Part shown: piece by piece, positions 16,165 to 25,791 of the stretch
Position numbering within the stretch: position 1 is the stretch's first letter
How the letters are laid out: every line of letters begins with the position of its first letter
DNA from: an uncultured Cytophagales bacterium
GTDB taxonomy: Bacteria; Bacteroidota; Bacteroidia; Cytophagales; Cyclobacteriaceae
Direction of reading: 5' to 3'
Assembly: GCA_913057175.1 (NCBI GenBank)
Contig: CAJXNP010000010.1
Span: 186,001-250,000 of the forward strand
Length of the DNA stretch: 64,000 nt
The notes under the pieces: generated by a model
Database searches by the model: none
What the model was told of the DNA's origin: nothing
The model's input: only the letters and a program-made list of their open reading frames with translations
Program-made: the position numbers and the translations under genes

Positions 16165-16356
16165 ATGTTAAAATATGCCAAGCAAGTGCTTTCGAAAGTG
16201 AGCTTTGACAAAAACCTATTTGAAAAAGAACTTTTGAAGGCGATTAAGTTGTTGTTACCTGTTGAGATTTTGGAGCTAAAAGAGTGGTGTTATAAAAAAT
16301 TTGGCCACCTCTACCGCTCAATTCTAGATCGTTGTTTTATTCAGGCAAGTGTTTAG
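16165..16356 (+). CDS. Small conserved-looking protein, 63 aa
   Basis: 63 aa, amphipathic and basic, starting MLKYAKQVLSKVSFDKNLFE and continuing with KELLKAIKLLLPVEILELKE and WCYKKFGHLYRSILDRCF. I recall similar short proteins in Cytophagales, with the 'KVSFD..LFEKEL.KAIK.L' start and 'L..WC...FG..Y' end, but cannot name a function. Good coding appearance, with its own upstream gap and a terminator hairpin right after it, supports a real gene. It is flanked by the divergent batD and the convergent queG. No membrane segment or signal peptide is visible. Confidence 0.6.
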   Translation: MLKYAKQVLSKVSFDKNLFEKELLKAIKLLLPVEILELKEWCYKKFGHLYRSILDRCFIQASV

Positions 16357-16372
16357 GTTTCCCCAAACCTAA
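16353..16372 (+). terminator. Hairpin at the 3' end of the 63-aa gene
   Basis: TTAGGTTT-CCCC-AAACCTAA, 8-bp perfect arms, overlapping the stop codon of the 63-aa gene and followed by an A-rich stretch. It works with the larger hairpin just downstream. Confidence 0.55.
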
Positions 16373-16384
16373 CAAAAAGATACC

Positions 16385-16416
16385 AAGGGCATTTCGAATT
16401 TATTTCAAATGCCCTT
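16385..16416. terminator. Bidirectional terminator between the 63-aa gene and queG
   Basis: AAGGGCATTT (16385-16394) pairs with AAATGCCCTT (16407-16416), 10-bp perfect arms with a 12-base loop. It overlaps the last codons of queG on the other strand. Such a shared hairpin between convergent genes usually ends transcription from both sides. Confidence 0.65.
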
Positions 16417-17359
16417 TGTCATTTACAAAAGATACATTCCTCTTCAATCCTTCGAATTTTGTTCTTTGTACAGGTGAATCCCTAAAGATCTTATCAAAGA
16501 CTTCCTTCGTTAGCTCCTGCCAATCTCTTTGAGTGAATTCCCTCAATTCGGCCGATGGTTCAAATTGCTGTTCACTGTGAGGTTTTGAGAACCTATTCCA
16601 CGGGCAAACGTCCTGACAGATATCACACCCGAATATCCAGTTTTCCATCTTGCCTGAGAATTCAGAAGGTATCTCATCTTTCAGCTCGATGGTCAGGTAG
16701 GAAATGCATTTACTTGCATCCAGAATTCCCTCTCCCACAAACGCATCAGTCGGGCATGCGTCCAGGCATTTTGTGCATGTGCCACAGTAATCTCCTGCTG
16801 GACCATCCGGAATTAACTCAAGATCAGTAATCAATTCCGAAAGGAAAAAGAAACTGCCCATTTCCCTGTTTAGCAGAAGGGTGTTCTTCCCCAGCCAACC
16901 CAATCCCGATCTCGCTGCCCATTGCCTTTCCATAACAGGCGCTGAGTCGACAAATAGCCGCCCGCTAACTTCCCCGATTTCAGATTGTAGTTCTTCAAAC
17001 AGATCTTTCAGCTTTCTTTTGATGACAAAATGGTAGTCCGTTCCGTACGCATATTTTGCTATCAGGAAGTTGTTCACCCCCGGAATGTTTTCTTTTGGAT
17101 AATAATTATAAATCAATGAAACGACACTTTTCGCACCCGGAACCAGTTTGGTCGGATCCAGCCGTTTATCAAAGTGGTTAGCCAAATAGGCCATCTTGCC
17201 CTGATAATTTCGGTTGAGCCAGGTTTCCAGATTCCGGGCTTCCTCTTCTAAAAATTCAGCTTTTGAGATCCCGCAAAAATCAAATCCATGCTTTTTAGCA
17301 AGGTCTTTTACAATGCGGGTATGTTTTTCTTTTGAGATGTGATTCAATAAATTATTCAA
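16400..17359 (-). CDS. queG: Epoxyqueuosine reductase
   Basis: 319 aa. Reduces epoxyqueuosine to queuosine in tRNA, using cobalamin and two [4Fe-4S] clusters. The sequence shows the catalytic-site region [20 protein letters not shown] (Asp138) and a first ferredoxin-like cluster motif [12 protein letters not shown] (Cys192, 195, 198, 202). A second set is [11 protein letters not shown] (Cys245, 248, 252), with an extra Cys218 in ASKCISYLT. The protein ends soon after the second cluster, without the C-terminal HEAT repeats of longer homologues; the short form is common. It overlaps ruvB by eight bases. Confidence 0.95.
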   Translation of the reverse strand: MNNLLNHISKEKHTRIVKDLAKKHGFDFCGISKAEFLEEEARNLETWLNRNYQGKMAYLANHFDKRLDPTKLVPGAKSVVSLIYNYYPKENIPGVNNFLIAKYAYGTDYHFVIKRKLKDLFEELQSEIGEVSGRLFVDSAPVMERQWAARSGLGWLGKNTLLLNREMGSFFFLSELITDLELIPDGPAGDYCGTCTKCLDACPTDAFVGEGILDASKCISYLTIELKDEIPSEFSGKMENWIFGCDICQDVCPWNRFSKPHSEQQFEPSAELREFTQRDWQELTKEVFDKIFRDSPVQRTKFEGLKRNVSFVNDKGHLK

Positions 17360-18380
17360 ATAATGTCCCTGTACGTCCCGGGGCTGGAATATTTAAATGC
17401 TTATAGGCTAATTCGGTTGTCTCCCTGCCTCTCGAGGTTCTTTTAATATATCCTTCCTGAATTAAAAACGGCTCATACACCTCTTCAATTGTTTCCGCTT
17501 CTTCCCCACAAGCCGTCGCAATAGTGGAAATCCCGACAGGCCCCCCTTTGAATTTTTGAATGATTGTCAAGAGAATCCGATTATCCATGTCATCCAAGCC
17601 ATGTTCATCAACATCCAGGGCTTTCAAAGCCATTTGAGCGATTTCTTTGGTAATGATCCCTTTGCCTTTTACTTCCGCAAAGTCCCTTGTCCGCCTTAAA
17701 AGGTTATTGGCTATTCGCGGTGTTCCACGACTTCTTCTTGCTATTTCAATAGCCGCGTTCTCATCGATGGGCGTATTGAGAATGCTTGCAGATCTTGTTA
17801 AGATCTTCGTCAGGATATCAGCAGTATAGTATTCCAACCGGGAATTGATCCCGAATCGCGCTCGCAGTGGTGACGTAAGCAACCCCGCCCTGGTCGTAGC
17901 TCCAACCAACGTAAAAGGATTGAGCGATATCTGAACCGAACGGGCGCTGGGCCCACTGTCAAGCATGATATCAATTTTATAATCCTCCATGGCGGAATAA
18001 AGGTATTCCTCGACAACCGGATTCAGCCTGTGAATTTCATCGATGAACAGCACATCTCCTTCCTCAAGATTGGTTAGCAAACCAGCCAGGTCTCCCGGCT
18101 TATCCAAAACCGGCCCCGAACTTATTTTCAGATTCGAATTAAGTTCATTGGAAATAATATATGAAAGCGTTGTTTTTCCCAGCCCGGGAGGACCATGCAG
18201 CAATACGTGATCCAAAGGTTCCCCTCTTTTCCTGGCAGCCTGAACAAATATTTTCAGGTTTTCCAAAATTTTTTCCTGTCCTGCAAAATCATCGAAATTC
18301 AGAGGGCGCAATGCCTTCTCAACTTCCTTCTCAGCAGGAGTCATGTGTTCATCATCCGGTCGCAAATAATCCTCGCGCAT
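17352..18380 (-). CDS. ruvB: Holliday junction DNA helicase RuvB
   Basis: 342 aa. The hexameric AAA+ motor that drives branch migration with RuvA. Walker [10 protein letters not shown], Walker [11 protein letters not shown], sensor [17 protein letters not shown] and the C-terminal winged helix ([16 protein letters not shown]...) are all present. I chose the start at [20 protein letters not shown] because homologues begin there; the 26 codons upstream (MFYCHGF...) look untranslated. The start could also be the Met two codons earlier. The stop overlaps queG by eight bases. ruvA is not adjacent. Confidence 0.97.
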   Translation of the reverse strand: MREDYLRPDDEHMTPAEKEVEKALRPLNFDDFAGQEKILENLKIFVQAARKRGEPLDHVLLHGPPGLGKTTLSYIISNELNSNLKISSGPVLDKPGDLAGLLTNLEEGDVLFIDEIHRLNPVVEEYLYSAMEDYKIDIMLDSGPSARSVQISLNPFTLVGATTRAGLLTSPLRARFGINSRLEYYTADILTKILTRSASILNTPIDENAAIEIARRSRGTPRIANNLLRRTRDFAEVKGKGIITKEIAQMALKALDVDEHGLDDMDNRILLTIIQKFKGGPVGISTIATACGEEAETIEEVYEPFLIQEGYIKRTSRGRETTELAYKHLNIPAPGRTGTLFE

Positions 18381-18513
18381 AATCATGCAAGTAAGCAAAT
18401 ATGGAGATTTAATCCATATCATAAAACGGAAAGATAGGAAGCCATGACAATAGAACATAATTACTTATGGCATAAAAAGTAAAAAAAGTATCTTGCGCCC
18501 GAATTATTGGACA

Positions 18514-19560
18514 ATGATCAATCGTAGATTTTTAAACATTATTTATCCAATCCTGCTGATTGGAGTAGTTTTTATTGTCTGGAAATACCGTGAAAATCAA
18601 AAGCCCGCTTCACAACAAACGGTCAGGTTAAGTGGGATGACAATGGGCACCATTCAATACAACATCACTTATCTGCATCCTGAAGGTCTGGACCTTTCAA
18701 AAGAAATTGATTCTTTGCTGAAGGTCTGGAACCAGTCCCTTTCTACCTATATTCCAGAATCAGAAATTAGCCGGTTTAATCTCGATTCCTGCTTTATCTT
18801 TGAGAGTAAATATTTCCATCCTGTGCTGAGCAAAAGCCAGGAAGTCTTCGAAAAAACCAATGGTGCTTTTGATCCCTCTGTAGGCCCGTTGGTAAATGCG
18901 TGGGGGTTTGGACCGGACGACAGCATGAATCCGGATAGCTCAACGATTGATTCTCTTCGAAATTTTGTAGGATTCAACAAGGTGATCTTTGACAATGAGA
19001 AAGTATGTAAATCCGTGAAGGGATTGGAACTTGACTTTAGCGCTATTGCTAAGGGGTACGCCGTAGATGTTGTTTCGGATTACATTCGATCTCACGATAT
19101 AAATAACCTGCTGGTTGAAATTGGTGGTGAGCTGATGTGTCTTGGCCACAATGATCAGGGAAAACCCTGGAGAACAGGTATTGAGAATCCCAAAGTAAGG
19201 CCAGAAGAGCAAAAGCTATATGCCATTGCTAATATTAGTGACCTGGCCATTGCTACATCTGGAAACTACAGAAACTACTATGAGAAAGATGGTACGATTT
19301 ATTCTCATACCATCGATCCATCTATGGGTTATCCTGTACAACGCAATATTTTAAGTGCGTCCGTATTTGCAGAGGACTGCATGACAGCCGACGCTTATGC
19401 AACAGCCTTCATGGTATTGGGATTAGAGGAGTCGAAGAAAGTACTGGAAAGGGAAGAGGATATAGAGGGGTTTTTAATTTATTCTGATGAAGACGGAAAG
19501 TTGAATCATTACATAACTGAAGCCATGAAAGATAAAATTGAAATGATCGATGGGCAGTAA
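18514..19560 (+). CDS. apbE: FAD:protein FMN transferase (ApbE family)
   Basis: 348 aa. Attaches FMN covalently to a Thr/Ser of target flavoproteins such as NqrB, NqrC or RnfG. An N-terminal TM anchor (FLNIIYPILLIGVVFIVW) precedes the ApbE core: TMGTIQYNITY, NGAFDPSVGPLVNAWGFGP, LDFSAIAKGYAVDVV, LVEIGGELMCLG, SHTIDPSMGYPV and DCMTADAYATAFMVLG. The last holds the Mg-binding Thr/Asp. No lipobox is seen, so anchoring is by TM rather than lipid. A TTG seven codons upstream is less likely than this ATG. It overlaps the next gene by 11 bases. No Nqr genes are in the window. Confidence 0.93.
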   Translation: MINRRFLNIIYPILLIGVVFIVWKYRENQKPASQQTVRLSGMTMGTIQYNITYLHPEGLDLSKEIDSLLKVWNQSLSTYIPESEISRFNLDSCFIFESKYFHPVLSKSQEVFEKTNGAFDPSVGPLVNAWGFGPDDSMNPDSSTIDSLRNFVGFNKVIFDNEKVCKSVKGLELDFSAIAKGYAVDVVSDYIRSHDINNLLVEIGGELMCLGHNDQGKPWRTGIENPKVRPEEQKLYAIANISDLAIATSGNYRNYYEKDGTIYSHTIDPSMGYPVQRNILSASVFAEDCMTADAYATAFMVLGLEESKKVLEREEDIEGFLIYSDEDGKLNHYITEAMKDKIEMIDGQ

Positions 19561-20284
19561 AAAGGAATGGTTTGGACAATGGTTCAATTCAAAGTATTAC
19601 CATATACTCTATAAGCATCGTGATCATGAAGAAGCCAGGATGTTTATCGATTCATTGATCAACCATTTAGCCTTAAATAAAAATAGTCTGATCATGGATC
19701 TTGCTTGTGGAAAAGGTCGGCATTCTATTTATTTTAACAACAAAGGATTTCGGGTTGTAGGACTAGATCTTTCTGAAAAAAATATAGTTTCTGCTAAAAA
19801 GCATGAAAACAACCAACTCCATTTTTACACTCATGACATGAGAAATAACTGGAGTAAAAATGAGTTTGATTGTGTATTGAATCTTTTCACAAGTTTTGGA
19901 TATTTTGATACTGAAAGTGAAGATCTTCAGGCAATCAAGGCTGTTGCTGGTTGCTTAAAAAGTGGAGGGAAATTTATCCTTGATTTTTTAAATCCGTACA
20001 CAGTAATTCATCATCTGGTAGCCGAGGAAATTAAAATAGTGGATGGAATTGAGTTTCACATCAACAAGGATGTATCGGATGGATTTATCGTCAAAGACAT
20101 AACTTTCTCTGATAATGGAATTGATTATTCCTACCATGAAAAAGTTCGGGCAATCAGAAGAGTGAAATTTTTGGAATACTTTGAAGACGCCGGATTGACA
20201 TTGATCGAAATATTTGGGGATTACGAACTCAATCCATATATAGCTGAAAAATCAGAACGAATGATCTTTCATTTAAAGAAATAA
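19550..20284 (+). CDS. SAM-dependent methyltransferase (class I)
   Basis: 244 aa. Rossmann-fold methyltransferase with motif I LIMDLACGKGRHS, motif II GFRVVGLDLS, and the post-II region FDCVLNLFTSFGYF followed by LKSGGKFILDFLNP. The N-terminal WFGQWFNSKYYHILYKHRDH is typical of a Bacteroidota group of uncharacterised enzymes often called methyltransferase domain 25 proteins. The substrate is unknown. It is translationally coupled to apbE (11-base overlap) and its TAA is directly followed by the ATG of the ZIP gene, so the three form an operon. Confidence 0.85.
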   Translation: MGSKKEWFGQWFNSKYYHILYKHRDHEEARMFIDSLINHLALNKNSLIMDLACGKGRHSIYFNNKGFRVVGLDLSEKNIVSAKKHENNQLHFYTHDMRNNWSKNEFDCVLNLFTSFGYFDTESEDLQAIKAVAGCLKSGGKFILDFLNPYTVIHHLVAEEIKIVDGIEFHINKDVSDGFIVKDITFSDNGIDYSYHEKVRAIRRVKFLEYFEDAGLTLIEIFGDYELNPYIAEKSERMIFHLKK

Positions 20285-21019
20285 ATGACAACCTATATTA
20301 TTATACTTTTTGTAGCGGCATTTATTCCGGGTTTTTTCATCATAAAAAAGCCCGGATACAATAACCAATCCCTGCATTACTGGCTGGTATTTGCGGGATC
20401 TTACATTTTTTCGATTACAATCGTTCACCTCATTCCGGAATTATTTCGAAATGCAGCAAACCCTCAGATCCTGGCGCTCTTTATTTTGGTTGGATTTTTC
20501 ATGCAGGTGTTCATTGATTTTCTCACATCCGGCGTAGAGCATGGGCATGCACACCAGCACATGCACATGTCGGTATTGGGCTTGATGATTGGTATGACCC
20601 TTCACGCACTGATGGATGGAGCTATTCTGGTCCATTCCGAAGAACATGGCACTGAAAATTTTTCAGCCCATGGTATGGGCTTACTGGCAGGGATTGTTGC
20701 TCATAAAATTCCTGCTGCGATTGTTTTAGTTACGGTCTTGTCATACAATATTTCCAAAAAGAAAATCCTGTTTTGGCTACTTGTCGTATTTAGCATAGCC
20801 TCACCCATTGGCCTGTTGATCGGTGATATGTTATACAATGAGAGCCTGATACCTGCTGAAACATTGAACTATATTTTTGCCATCGTAAGTGGCAACTTCC
20901 TCCATATTTCCACCACCATATATTTTGAGTCGAGTCCGCAACACCATTTTAGCTGGCGGAAATTTATATATGCCCTTTTGGGGGCCTTGTTGGCCGTTAC
21001 CATCGAAATGTTGCATTGA
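20285..21019 (+). CDS. ZIP-family metal transporter
   Basis: 244 aa, about eight TM segments. A histidine-rich loop (EHGHAHQHMHM) lies between TM3 and TM4, as in ZIP proteins. The metal-site helices read GMTLHALMDGAILVHS and GIVAHKIPAAIVLV, with the conserved His, Asp/Asn and Pro positions. It would import zinc or another divalent cation into the cytoplasm. The start codon directly follows the methyltransferase stop. It converges with the PagL-like gene with a single base between the stops. No metal-responsive regulator is visible. Confidence 0.88.
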   Translation: MTTYIIILFVAAFIPGFFIIKKPGYNNQSLHYWLVFAGSYIFSITIVHLIPELFRNAANPQILALFILVGFFMQVFIDFLTSGVEHGHAHQHMHMSVLGLMIGMTLHALMDGAILVHSEEHGTENFSAHGMGLLAGIVAHKIPAAIVLVTVLSYNISKKKILFWLLVVFSIASPIGLLIGDMLYNESLIPAETLNYIFAIVSGNFLHISTTIYFESSPQHHFSWRKFIYALLGALLAVTIEMLH

Positions 21020-21020
21020 T

Positions 21021-22130
21021 CTAGAAGCGTATCCCCACTCTGAAATCGACAAAATCAGCTACTGACATATGAGTTTTCAAACTAACTCCTGCCTGGACCT
21101 TTTTGGAAATTTTATATTGTAAAGCGATCCTCTGGAAGAGGTCTTTCGTGTCGGGAGTTGGCTTTTGGATGTAAACACCCAGCTGCTGTGAAAAAAGAAA
21201 TTTACCCATCATCAGGTCATGGCCAATAAAAGGCGAGGCAATGGTTGCATGATAGTCTGTTTGATTATACTGCTGGCTTTCTTCCCTAATTGATTGATCA
21301 TTCAATAATTCTACTCCTACATGTAAAACGCTGAGTCTGGATACAATCCGATGAACGGAAATATCCAATCCAAAAACAGAATACTTGGCTCCATGTTCTA
21401 TGACTTCTTTTCGAGAATAAAAAGGCTGGACAAGAAAGTACCATCGATCAGGATGCAGGTCATCCACCGATTTATTCCTATTTCGATCAACAAAAAGGGT
21501 AGGAGTTAATTTATATTCTACCCCTATTGAGGCGACCGGGAAGTTGATGCCTTTATTTGGCTGCTCAACACCCCCGTTAGAAATATGTGGATAGGTAAAT
21601 CCCAGGGTTGCGTTCCAGTGCTCATTGATGGAATAATGAAAATTGAGATCTGCCTGGAGGAAAAAGCTGACAGGGTAACTAAAAAATAAATTTTCCGGAT
21701 TAGAAATCGAATCATATATCTGGTTGAGATACGTAAGGCCCAAGCCCAACCGGAAAGAAGCTTTTAACCTGTTCTTGAAATTGATATAAGGTTCAACAAA
21801 TACGGAAAGCGCATAACTATTTCCCAGGACATCCGGATTATTGAAATTGGTATAGTTGAACGAATAGCCAATCCTTGGGTAACACCCGCAATAATCCCAG
21901 GCTTTTTGATTGATGTAGTGTTTTGCATAATCCAGTTGAAACCCCCATGGATTGGATTCTGATTGTTCCTTTAATGTCGTCCTGTGGGGAATGATAAACC
22001 CATAGAAACCTTTGAATGACAATATTTTAGCTACAGAATCCTTTTCTGGTTTCTCAAATGGAAATGCCTTGGAAACCAAGAATATGTTAAGTATTAACAG
22101 AAATGCCAGAAACTTAATGTGAAACCTCAT
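21021..22130 (-). CDS. Acyloxyacyl hydrolase / PagL-like outer-membrane protein
   Basis: 369 aa with a signal peptide (MRFHIKFLAFLLILNIFLVS). The body alternates amphipathic beta-strands as in an outer-membrane barrel. The segment FTYPHISNGGVEQPNKGINF holds the His-x-Ser-Asn catalytic motif of PagL-type lipid A deacylases, which cut the 3-O-linked acyl chain. It is about twice the length of Pseudomonas PagL; the extra C-terminal strands (residues about 230-369) are seen in Bacteroidota relatives. The lipid A role is by homology. It lies 40 bases downstream of murF-alr and may be co-transcribed. Confidence 0.8.
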   Translation of the reverse strand: MRFHIKFLAFLLILNIFLVSKAFPFEKPEKDSVAKILSFKGFYGFIIPHRTTLKEQSESNPWGFQLDYAKHYINQKAWDYCGCYPRIGYSFNYTNFNNPDVLGNSYALSVFVEPYINFKNRLKASFRLGLGLTYLNQIYDSISNPENLFFSYPVSFFLQADLNFHYSINEHWNATLGFTYPHISNGGVEQPNKGINFPVASIGVEYKLTPTLFVDRNRNKSVDDLHPDRWYFLVQPFYSRKEVIEHGAKYSVFGLDISVHRIVSRLSVLHVGVELLNDQSIREESQQYNQTDYHATIASPFIGHDLMMGKFLFSQQLGVYIQKPTPDTKDLFQRIALQYKISKKVQAGVSLKTHMSVADFVDFRVGIRF

Positions 22131-22170
22131 TTTCTTCTCTCGCTTTTAGTACGAAATCGGATTAAATGAA

Positions 22171-24609
22171 TTATTCGGAATAGTAAATTCTCTTTACTCT
22201 TTCACTTACATTGGTCAGTATTTCGTAGGGTATGGTACCGATTGCGTTTGCCAGGTCCTGAATTGTGGGATTTTTTCCAAAGATAATAACTTCATCACCA
22301 ACATGTGCATCAATTCCGGTGATATCGATCATGGTCATGTCCATACAGACATTCCCGATGACGGGAGCCAATTTTCCATTTACGTTTACCGAAATTTTGC
22401 CATTGCTAAAAGCCCTGCTGAAGCCATCTGCATAGCCAATAGCTATGGTTGCAATTTTTAAGTCCCTATCCGCTTTTCCCTTTCTTCCATAGCCAACTGT
22501 TTCTCCTTTTTTCAATTCCTTTATTTGAGAAATTTCTGTTTTAAGGATGCTGATCGGTTCCAACTTATCCTGATAAATCCCGCATGATTCATAACCATAC
22601 AATCCAATTCCCAACCTGACCATGTCCATTTGAAAATCAGGAAAGCGAACAATGCCCGGTGAATTCAGCGCATGAAACAAGGGTCTGTATCCAAGAGTGC
22701 CCGAAATATCCAGAGCTATCTTTTTAAATTCTTTTAACTGATCCAGGCTGAATGCATTGTGAATCTCCTCATCTGAACCGGCCAGGTGAGTAAAGATCGA
22801 AGCTACTTTAACAGATCGTTCACGGCGAAAATATTGCTTGACCATATCAATATCACCTTCCTCAAAACCCAGTCTTTTCATGCCGGTATCCACTTTCAAA
22901 TGGATAAATGAACTGACATTATTCTTTTCAAGAAATTGACAAAACTCCTCCAGCTGACTTTGGGAATATATTTCAGGCTCGAGTCTATATTCAATGATCT
23001 TGTCAAAACTATCCGGGCTGATATTCATCACCATGACAGGTGCAGAGATCCCTTGTTTTCTCAAATTAACTCCTTCATCAGCATAGGCAACAGCCAGGTA
23101 ATCCACATTGTGGAACTGAAGTAAATTGGCAATTTCTGTACTGCCTGTTCCGTAGGCAAAAGCCTTGACCATAACCATGACCTTTACATTTGGCTGAAGC
23201 AAGGTTTTGTAAAAATTCAGATTGTGTGAAAGAGCATCGAGGTTTATTTCAAGCTTGGTGCCATGGATCTTTTCTGAAAGCTTTTGGGTAATTCTTTCAA
23301 ATCCAAAAGGGCGGGCTCCTTTGATCAGGATAGCTTCGTTGCTAAATTGTAAATTATCAATCTGATCATAAAGCTCGTCGGTAGATGTATAAAACTGTGA
23401 ATTGACAGGAAACAGTTCCTTTGCTTTTTTCAAATTTTTCCCTACTCCTATAAACCTGTCCAATGAGCTATTAATAATCGTATCCGATAATTCCTGATAG
23501 ATGTGGTTATCAGAATGAACCGTGAGGATGTCTGACAGGATCAGTGTCTTCTTCTTTCCCCGGCTGTGATTACTTAAAAATTCAATGCCCGATAAAATAC
23601 CCGCCAGGTCATTATTATAAGTATCATCAATAATGATGCATTGATTAAACCCTCTCTTTACTTCCAATCTCATCGGAACACTTTTCAATTCCAACATGGA
23701 TGATTGAATATTTTCAACAGATAGATCGAGTAATAAACCCATTGAAATAACGTGCATGGCATTTTCCAAATAGGCCTGTTCCTGAAAAGGAATTTCTATC
23801 CAAAAGTCGGCATTGTTAAATGTTATATTGATGAGTGTAGATGTATATTTCTTTTTAATTTCAACAATCCTGACGTCGGATTTTGATTCTCTCCCCCAGG
23901 TAAATGAAGTTATATCTGTAGGTTTTGATTCATCTATTTCTATATGGTCTTTGCAGTAAACCACTTTATTTGTTCCGGCAAATAATTTCCATTTTTCTTT
24001 TACTTTTTCAGACCTGTCAGCAAAGCCTGAGTCATGCGCGGATCCCAGGTTGGTGAAAACTCCAAAGGTGGGTTGAATGATCCGATTTAATTTTTCCATT
24101 TCACCCGGTTTGGATATGCCTGCTTCAAATATTCCCAGGTCGTTTTCAGGTGATATTTTCAGAACAGAAAGAGGTACTCCAAGCTGTGAATTATAGCTTT
24201 TGGGGCTTTTAACGAGATTAAATTTATTACTCAATAGCTGACTCAGCCATTCTTTTATGATGGTCTTCCCATTAGAGCCTGTGATGGCTACGACGGGTAA
24301 GTGAAACTGGCTTCTATGAGCAATACTAAGTTCTTGCAAAGATTGAATGGAATTTTCAACCAGGACTACATTTGTGCCGACAGGTGGGTCAATCTCTTTT
24401 TCTACAATGAAATTTTTTAAGCCCTTTTCCGATAATTCATTAATAAATTCATGCCCATCGTGATATTTACCCTTTATGGCGATAAAGATTGAAAACGAGG
24501 GTAAAAAGACCTTTCTGCTATCGAAAATATAGTTTTTAATAGCAGAATCTTCATCAAAAGACAAGATTTTTCCGCCAATGATTTTTGTTAATTGCTGAAA
24601 AGTAAACAT
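22171..24609 (-). CDS. murF-alr: Bifunctional UDP-MurNAc-tripeptide:D-Ala-D-Ala ligase / alanine racemase
   Basis: 812 aa fusion of two cell-wall enzymes. Residues about 1-445 are MurF, with ATP site AITGSNGKTIIKEWL, NAMHVISMGLLLD and DDTYNNDLAGILSGI. Residues about 450-812 are a PLP-dependent alanine racemase, with the Lys in VMVKAFAYGTGS and the C-terminal region AIGYADGFSRAF and GNVCMDMTMIDITG. The fusion makes D-alanine and uses D-Ala-D-Ala in the same polypeptide. It is characteristic of Bacteroidota, so this is expected rather than novel. Whether the MurF half is active, or is backed up by a separate murF, cannot be judged here. Confidence 0.95.
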   Translation of the reverse strand: MFTFQQLTKIIGGKILSFDEDSAIKNYIFDSRKVFLPSFSIFIAIKGKYHDGHEFINELSEKGLKNFIVEKEIDPPVGTNVVLVENSIQSLQELSIAHRSQFHLPVVAITGSNGKTIIKEWLSQLLSNKFNLVKSPKSYNSQLGVPLSVLKISPENDLGIFEAGISKPGEMEKLNRIIQPTFGVFTNLGSAHDSGFADRSEKVKEKWKLFAGTNKVVYCKDHIEIDESKPTDITSFTWGRESKSDVRIVEIKKKYTSTLINITFNNADFWIEIPFQEQAYLENAMHVISMGLLLDLSVENIQSSMLELKSVPMRLEVKRGFNQCIIIDDTYNNDLAGILSGIEFLSNHSRGKKKTLILSDILTVHSDNHIYQELSDTIINSSLDRFIGVGKNLKKAKELFPVNSQFYTSTDELYDQIDNLQFSNEAILIKGARPFGFERITQKLSEKIHGTKLEINLDALSHNLNFYKTLLQPNVKVMVMVKAFAYGTGSTEIANLLQFHNVDYLAVAYADEGVNLRKQGISAPVMVMNISPDSFDKIIEYRLEPEIYSQSQLEEFCQFLEKNNVSSFIHLKVDTGMKRLGFEEGDIDMVKQYFRRERSVKVASIFTHLAGSDEEIHNAFSLDQLKEFKKIALDISGTLGYRPLFHALNSPGIVRFPDFQMDMVRLGIGLYGYESCGIYQDKLEPISILKTEISQIKELKKGETVGYGRKGKADRDLKIATIAIGYADGFSRAFSNGKISVNVNGKLAPVIGNVCMDMTMIDITGIDAHVGDEVIIFGKNPTIQDLANAIGTIPYEILTNVSERVKRIYYSE

Positions 24610-24716
24610 CTACTTTTGATATGAGCAGGATAAATGTTAATTTTAAGTTATATTTTAGTGTAAACCGAACAAATACTGGTTTAATCCGTTATATTTTCGA
24701 ATAAGAATTTGCAAAA

Positions 24717-25004
24717 ATGAAATTACCAAACATATTTCAAAGCCTGATTCGAAACAAATTCACCCCTCTAGTTGTCATCTTAACGATCACTTTTTGCTTT
24801 ACCTTATCCAGCTATCCTGGAAAGAGTTGCGAAAAGTCAGATACATTATCAGTAGAATCGAAAAAGATAGAGCCTGTCAAGGCATCGTTGGAACCGGATA
24901 AAAACAAGCCAAAAGAAGAGTGTAAAAAGTTTAACATGATGTCTCTTAATCTGGTTTACTACTTAATGAATAAATATATTGGCTCGGGAATTGAAAACAA
25001 ATAA
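24717..25004 (+). CDS. Small membrane-anchored or secreted protein of unknown function
   Basis: 95 aa. A basic N-terminus (MKLPNIFQSLIRNKF) and a hydrophobic helix (TPLVVILTITFCFTLSS) form a signal anchor or signal peptide. A short Lys/Glu-rich stretch with two further Cys and a hydrophobic tail (MMSLNLVYYLMNKYIGSGI) follow. No family is recognised. It ends one base before the stop of the convergent hisA-like gene. Coding character is moderate; the signal-like N-terminus and its own upstream gap favour a real gene. Confidence 0.5.
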   Translation: MKLPNIFQSLIRNKFTPLVVILTITFCFTLSSYPGKSCEKSDTLSVESKKIEPVKASLEPDKNKPKEECKKFNMMSLNLVYYLMNKYIGSGIENK

Positions 25005-25005
25005 T

Positions 25006-25731
25006 TTACCCTTCGTTCAATTCTTCTAATTCTTCCAGCTTAATCTTATCTTCATAAATTGCACGCCCGATAATTACCGCATAAAGGCCCATATCTTTTA
25101 ACTTCTTCACATCATCAACTGACCGTACCCCACCAAGTGCAGCAATACATGCATTGGGATATTTTCCGGTAACTTCCTTATACAGCTCAAAGTTGGGTCC
25201 TTCCAGCAAACCATCCCTGTTGATATCGATCACTTTAATGTATTTCAGCCCCCTGTTATAATAATATTCCAAATGTTCATGCAGATCAATATCAGTTTTT
25301 TTCCGCCAGCCCTTCACATGGATCTTCTTGTCAATCACATCTGCGCTCAATGCTATTTTCTCCCTGCCATAGGAAAATATCCAGGATGTAAATTGCTCCT
25401 GATCATCCACTGCAGCACTTGCACAAGTAAAAAAAGTAGCACCATATTCCAACACCTTATTGATATCTCCATCCGTCCGAATGCCACCGGTAAAATCGAC
25501 TTTCAATTCCGTATGACCGGCAACAGCTTCCAAAACATGATAATTAACCGGGGTTCCTTTTGCCGCTCCATCCAGATCGACGAAGTGAAGGACTTTCATT
25601 CCATGATCTTCGAAAAGTTTAGCAATATCTACCGGATTATGGCTGTATTTCAATAACTGATCAAGATTTCCTTTCCTGGCCTTGACGACCTTCCCCTCTG
25701 AAATAGATAGCGCCGGAATGATTTTAAACAT
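25006..25731 (-). CDS. HisA-like TIM-barrel protein with an altered catalytic residue
   Basis: 241 aa. Clearly HisA family (phosphoribosylformimino-AICAR-phosphate isomerase): LHFVDLDGAAKG, KVDFTGGIRT, the KGW of HVKGWRKK, DINRDGLLEGPN and ALGGVRSVDDV for the phosphate loops. In true HisA the first strand is '(I/L)xPAIDI' with the catalytic Asp. Here it reads IIPALSISEGK, so that Asp is Ser. The second catalytic Asp region (ALSADVID) is kept. There are no other his genes nearby. It may be a HisA paralogue with a different role, or a weakly active enzyme. Confidence 0.75.
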   Translation of the reverse strand: MFKIIPALSISEGKVVKARKGNLDQLLKYSHNPVDIAKLFEDHGMKVLHFVDLDGAAKGTPVNYHVLEAVAGHTELKVDFTGGIRTDGDINKVLEYGATFFTCASAAVDDQEQFTSWIFSYGREKIALSADVIDKKIHVKGWRKKTDIDLHEHLEYYYNRGLKYIKVIDINRDGLLEGPNFELYKEVTGKYPNACIAALGGVRSVDDVKKLKDMGLYAVIIGRAIYEDKIKLEELEELNEG

Positions 25732-25791
25732 AGATATCGCGAATAGTAGTCATCTAAAAGTAATAAAAATCGCGATAAATTCTCCTAAAAA

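Noticed and set aside
22171-24609. MurF-alanine racemase fusion as a novel architecture
   Set aside because: This fusion is well known across Bacteroidota.
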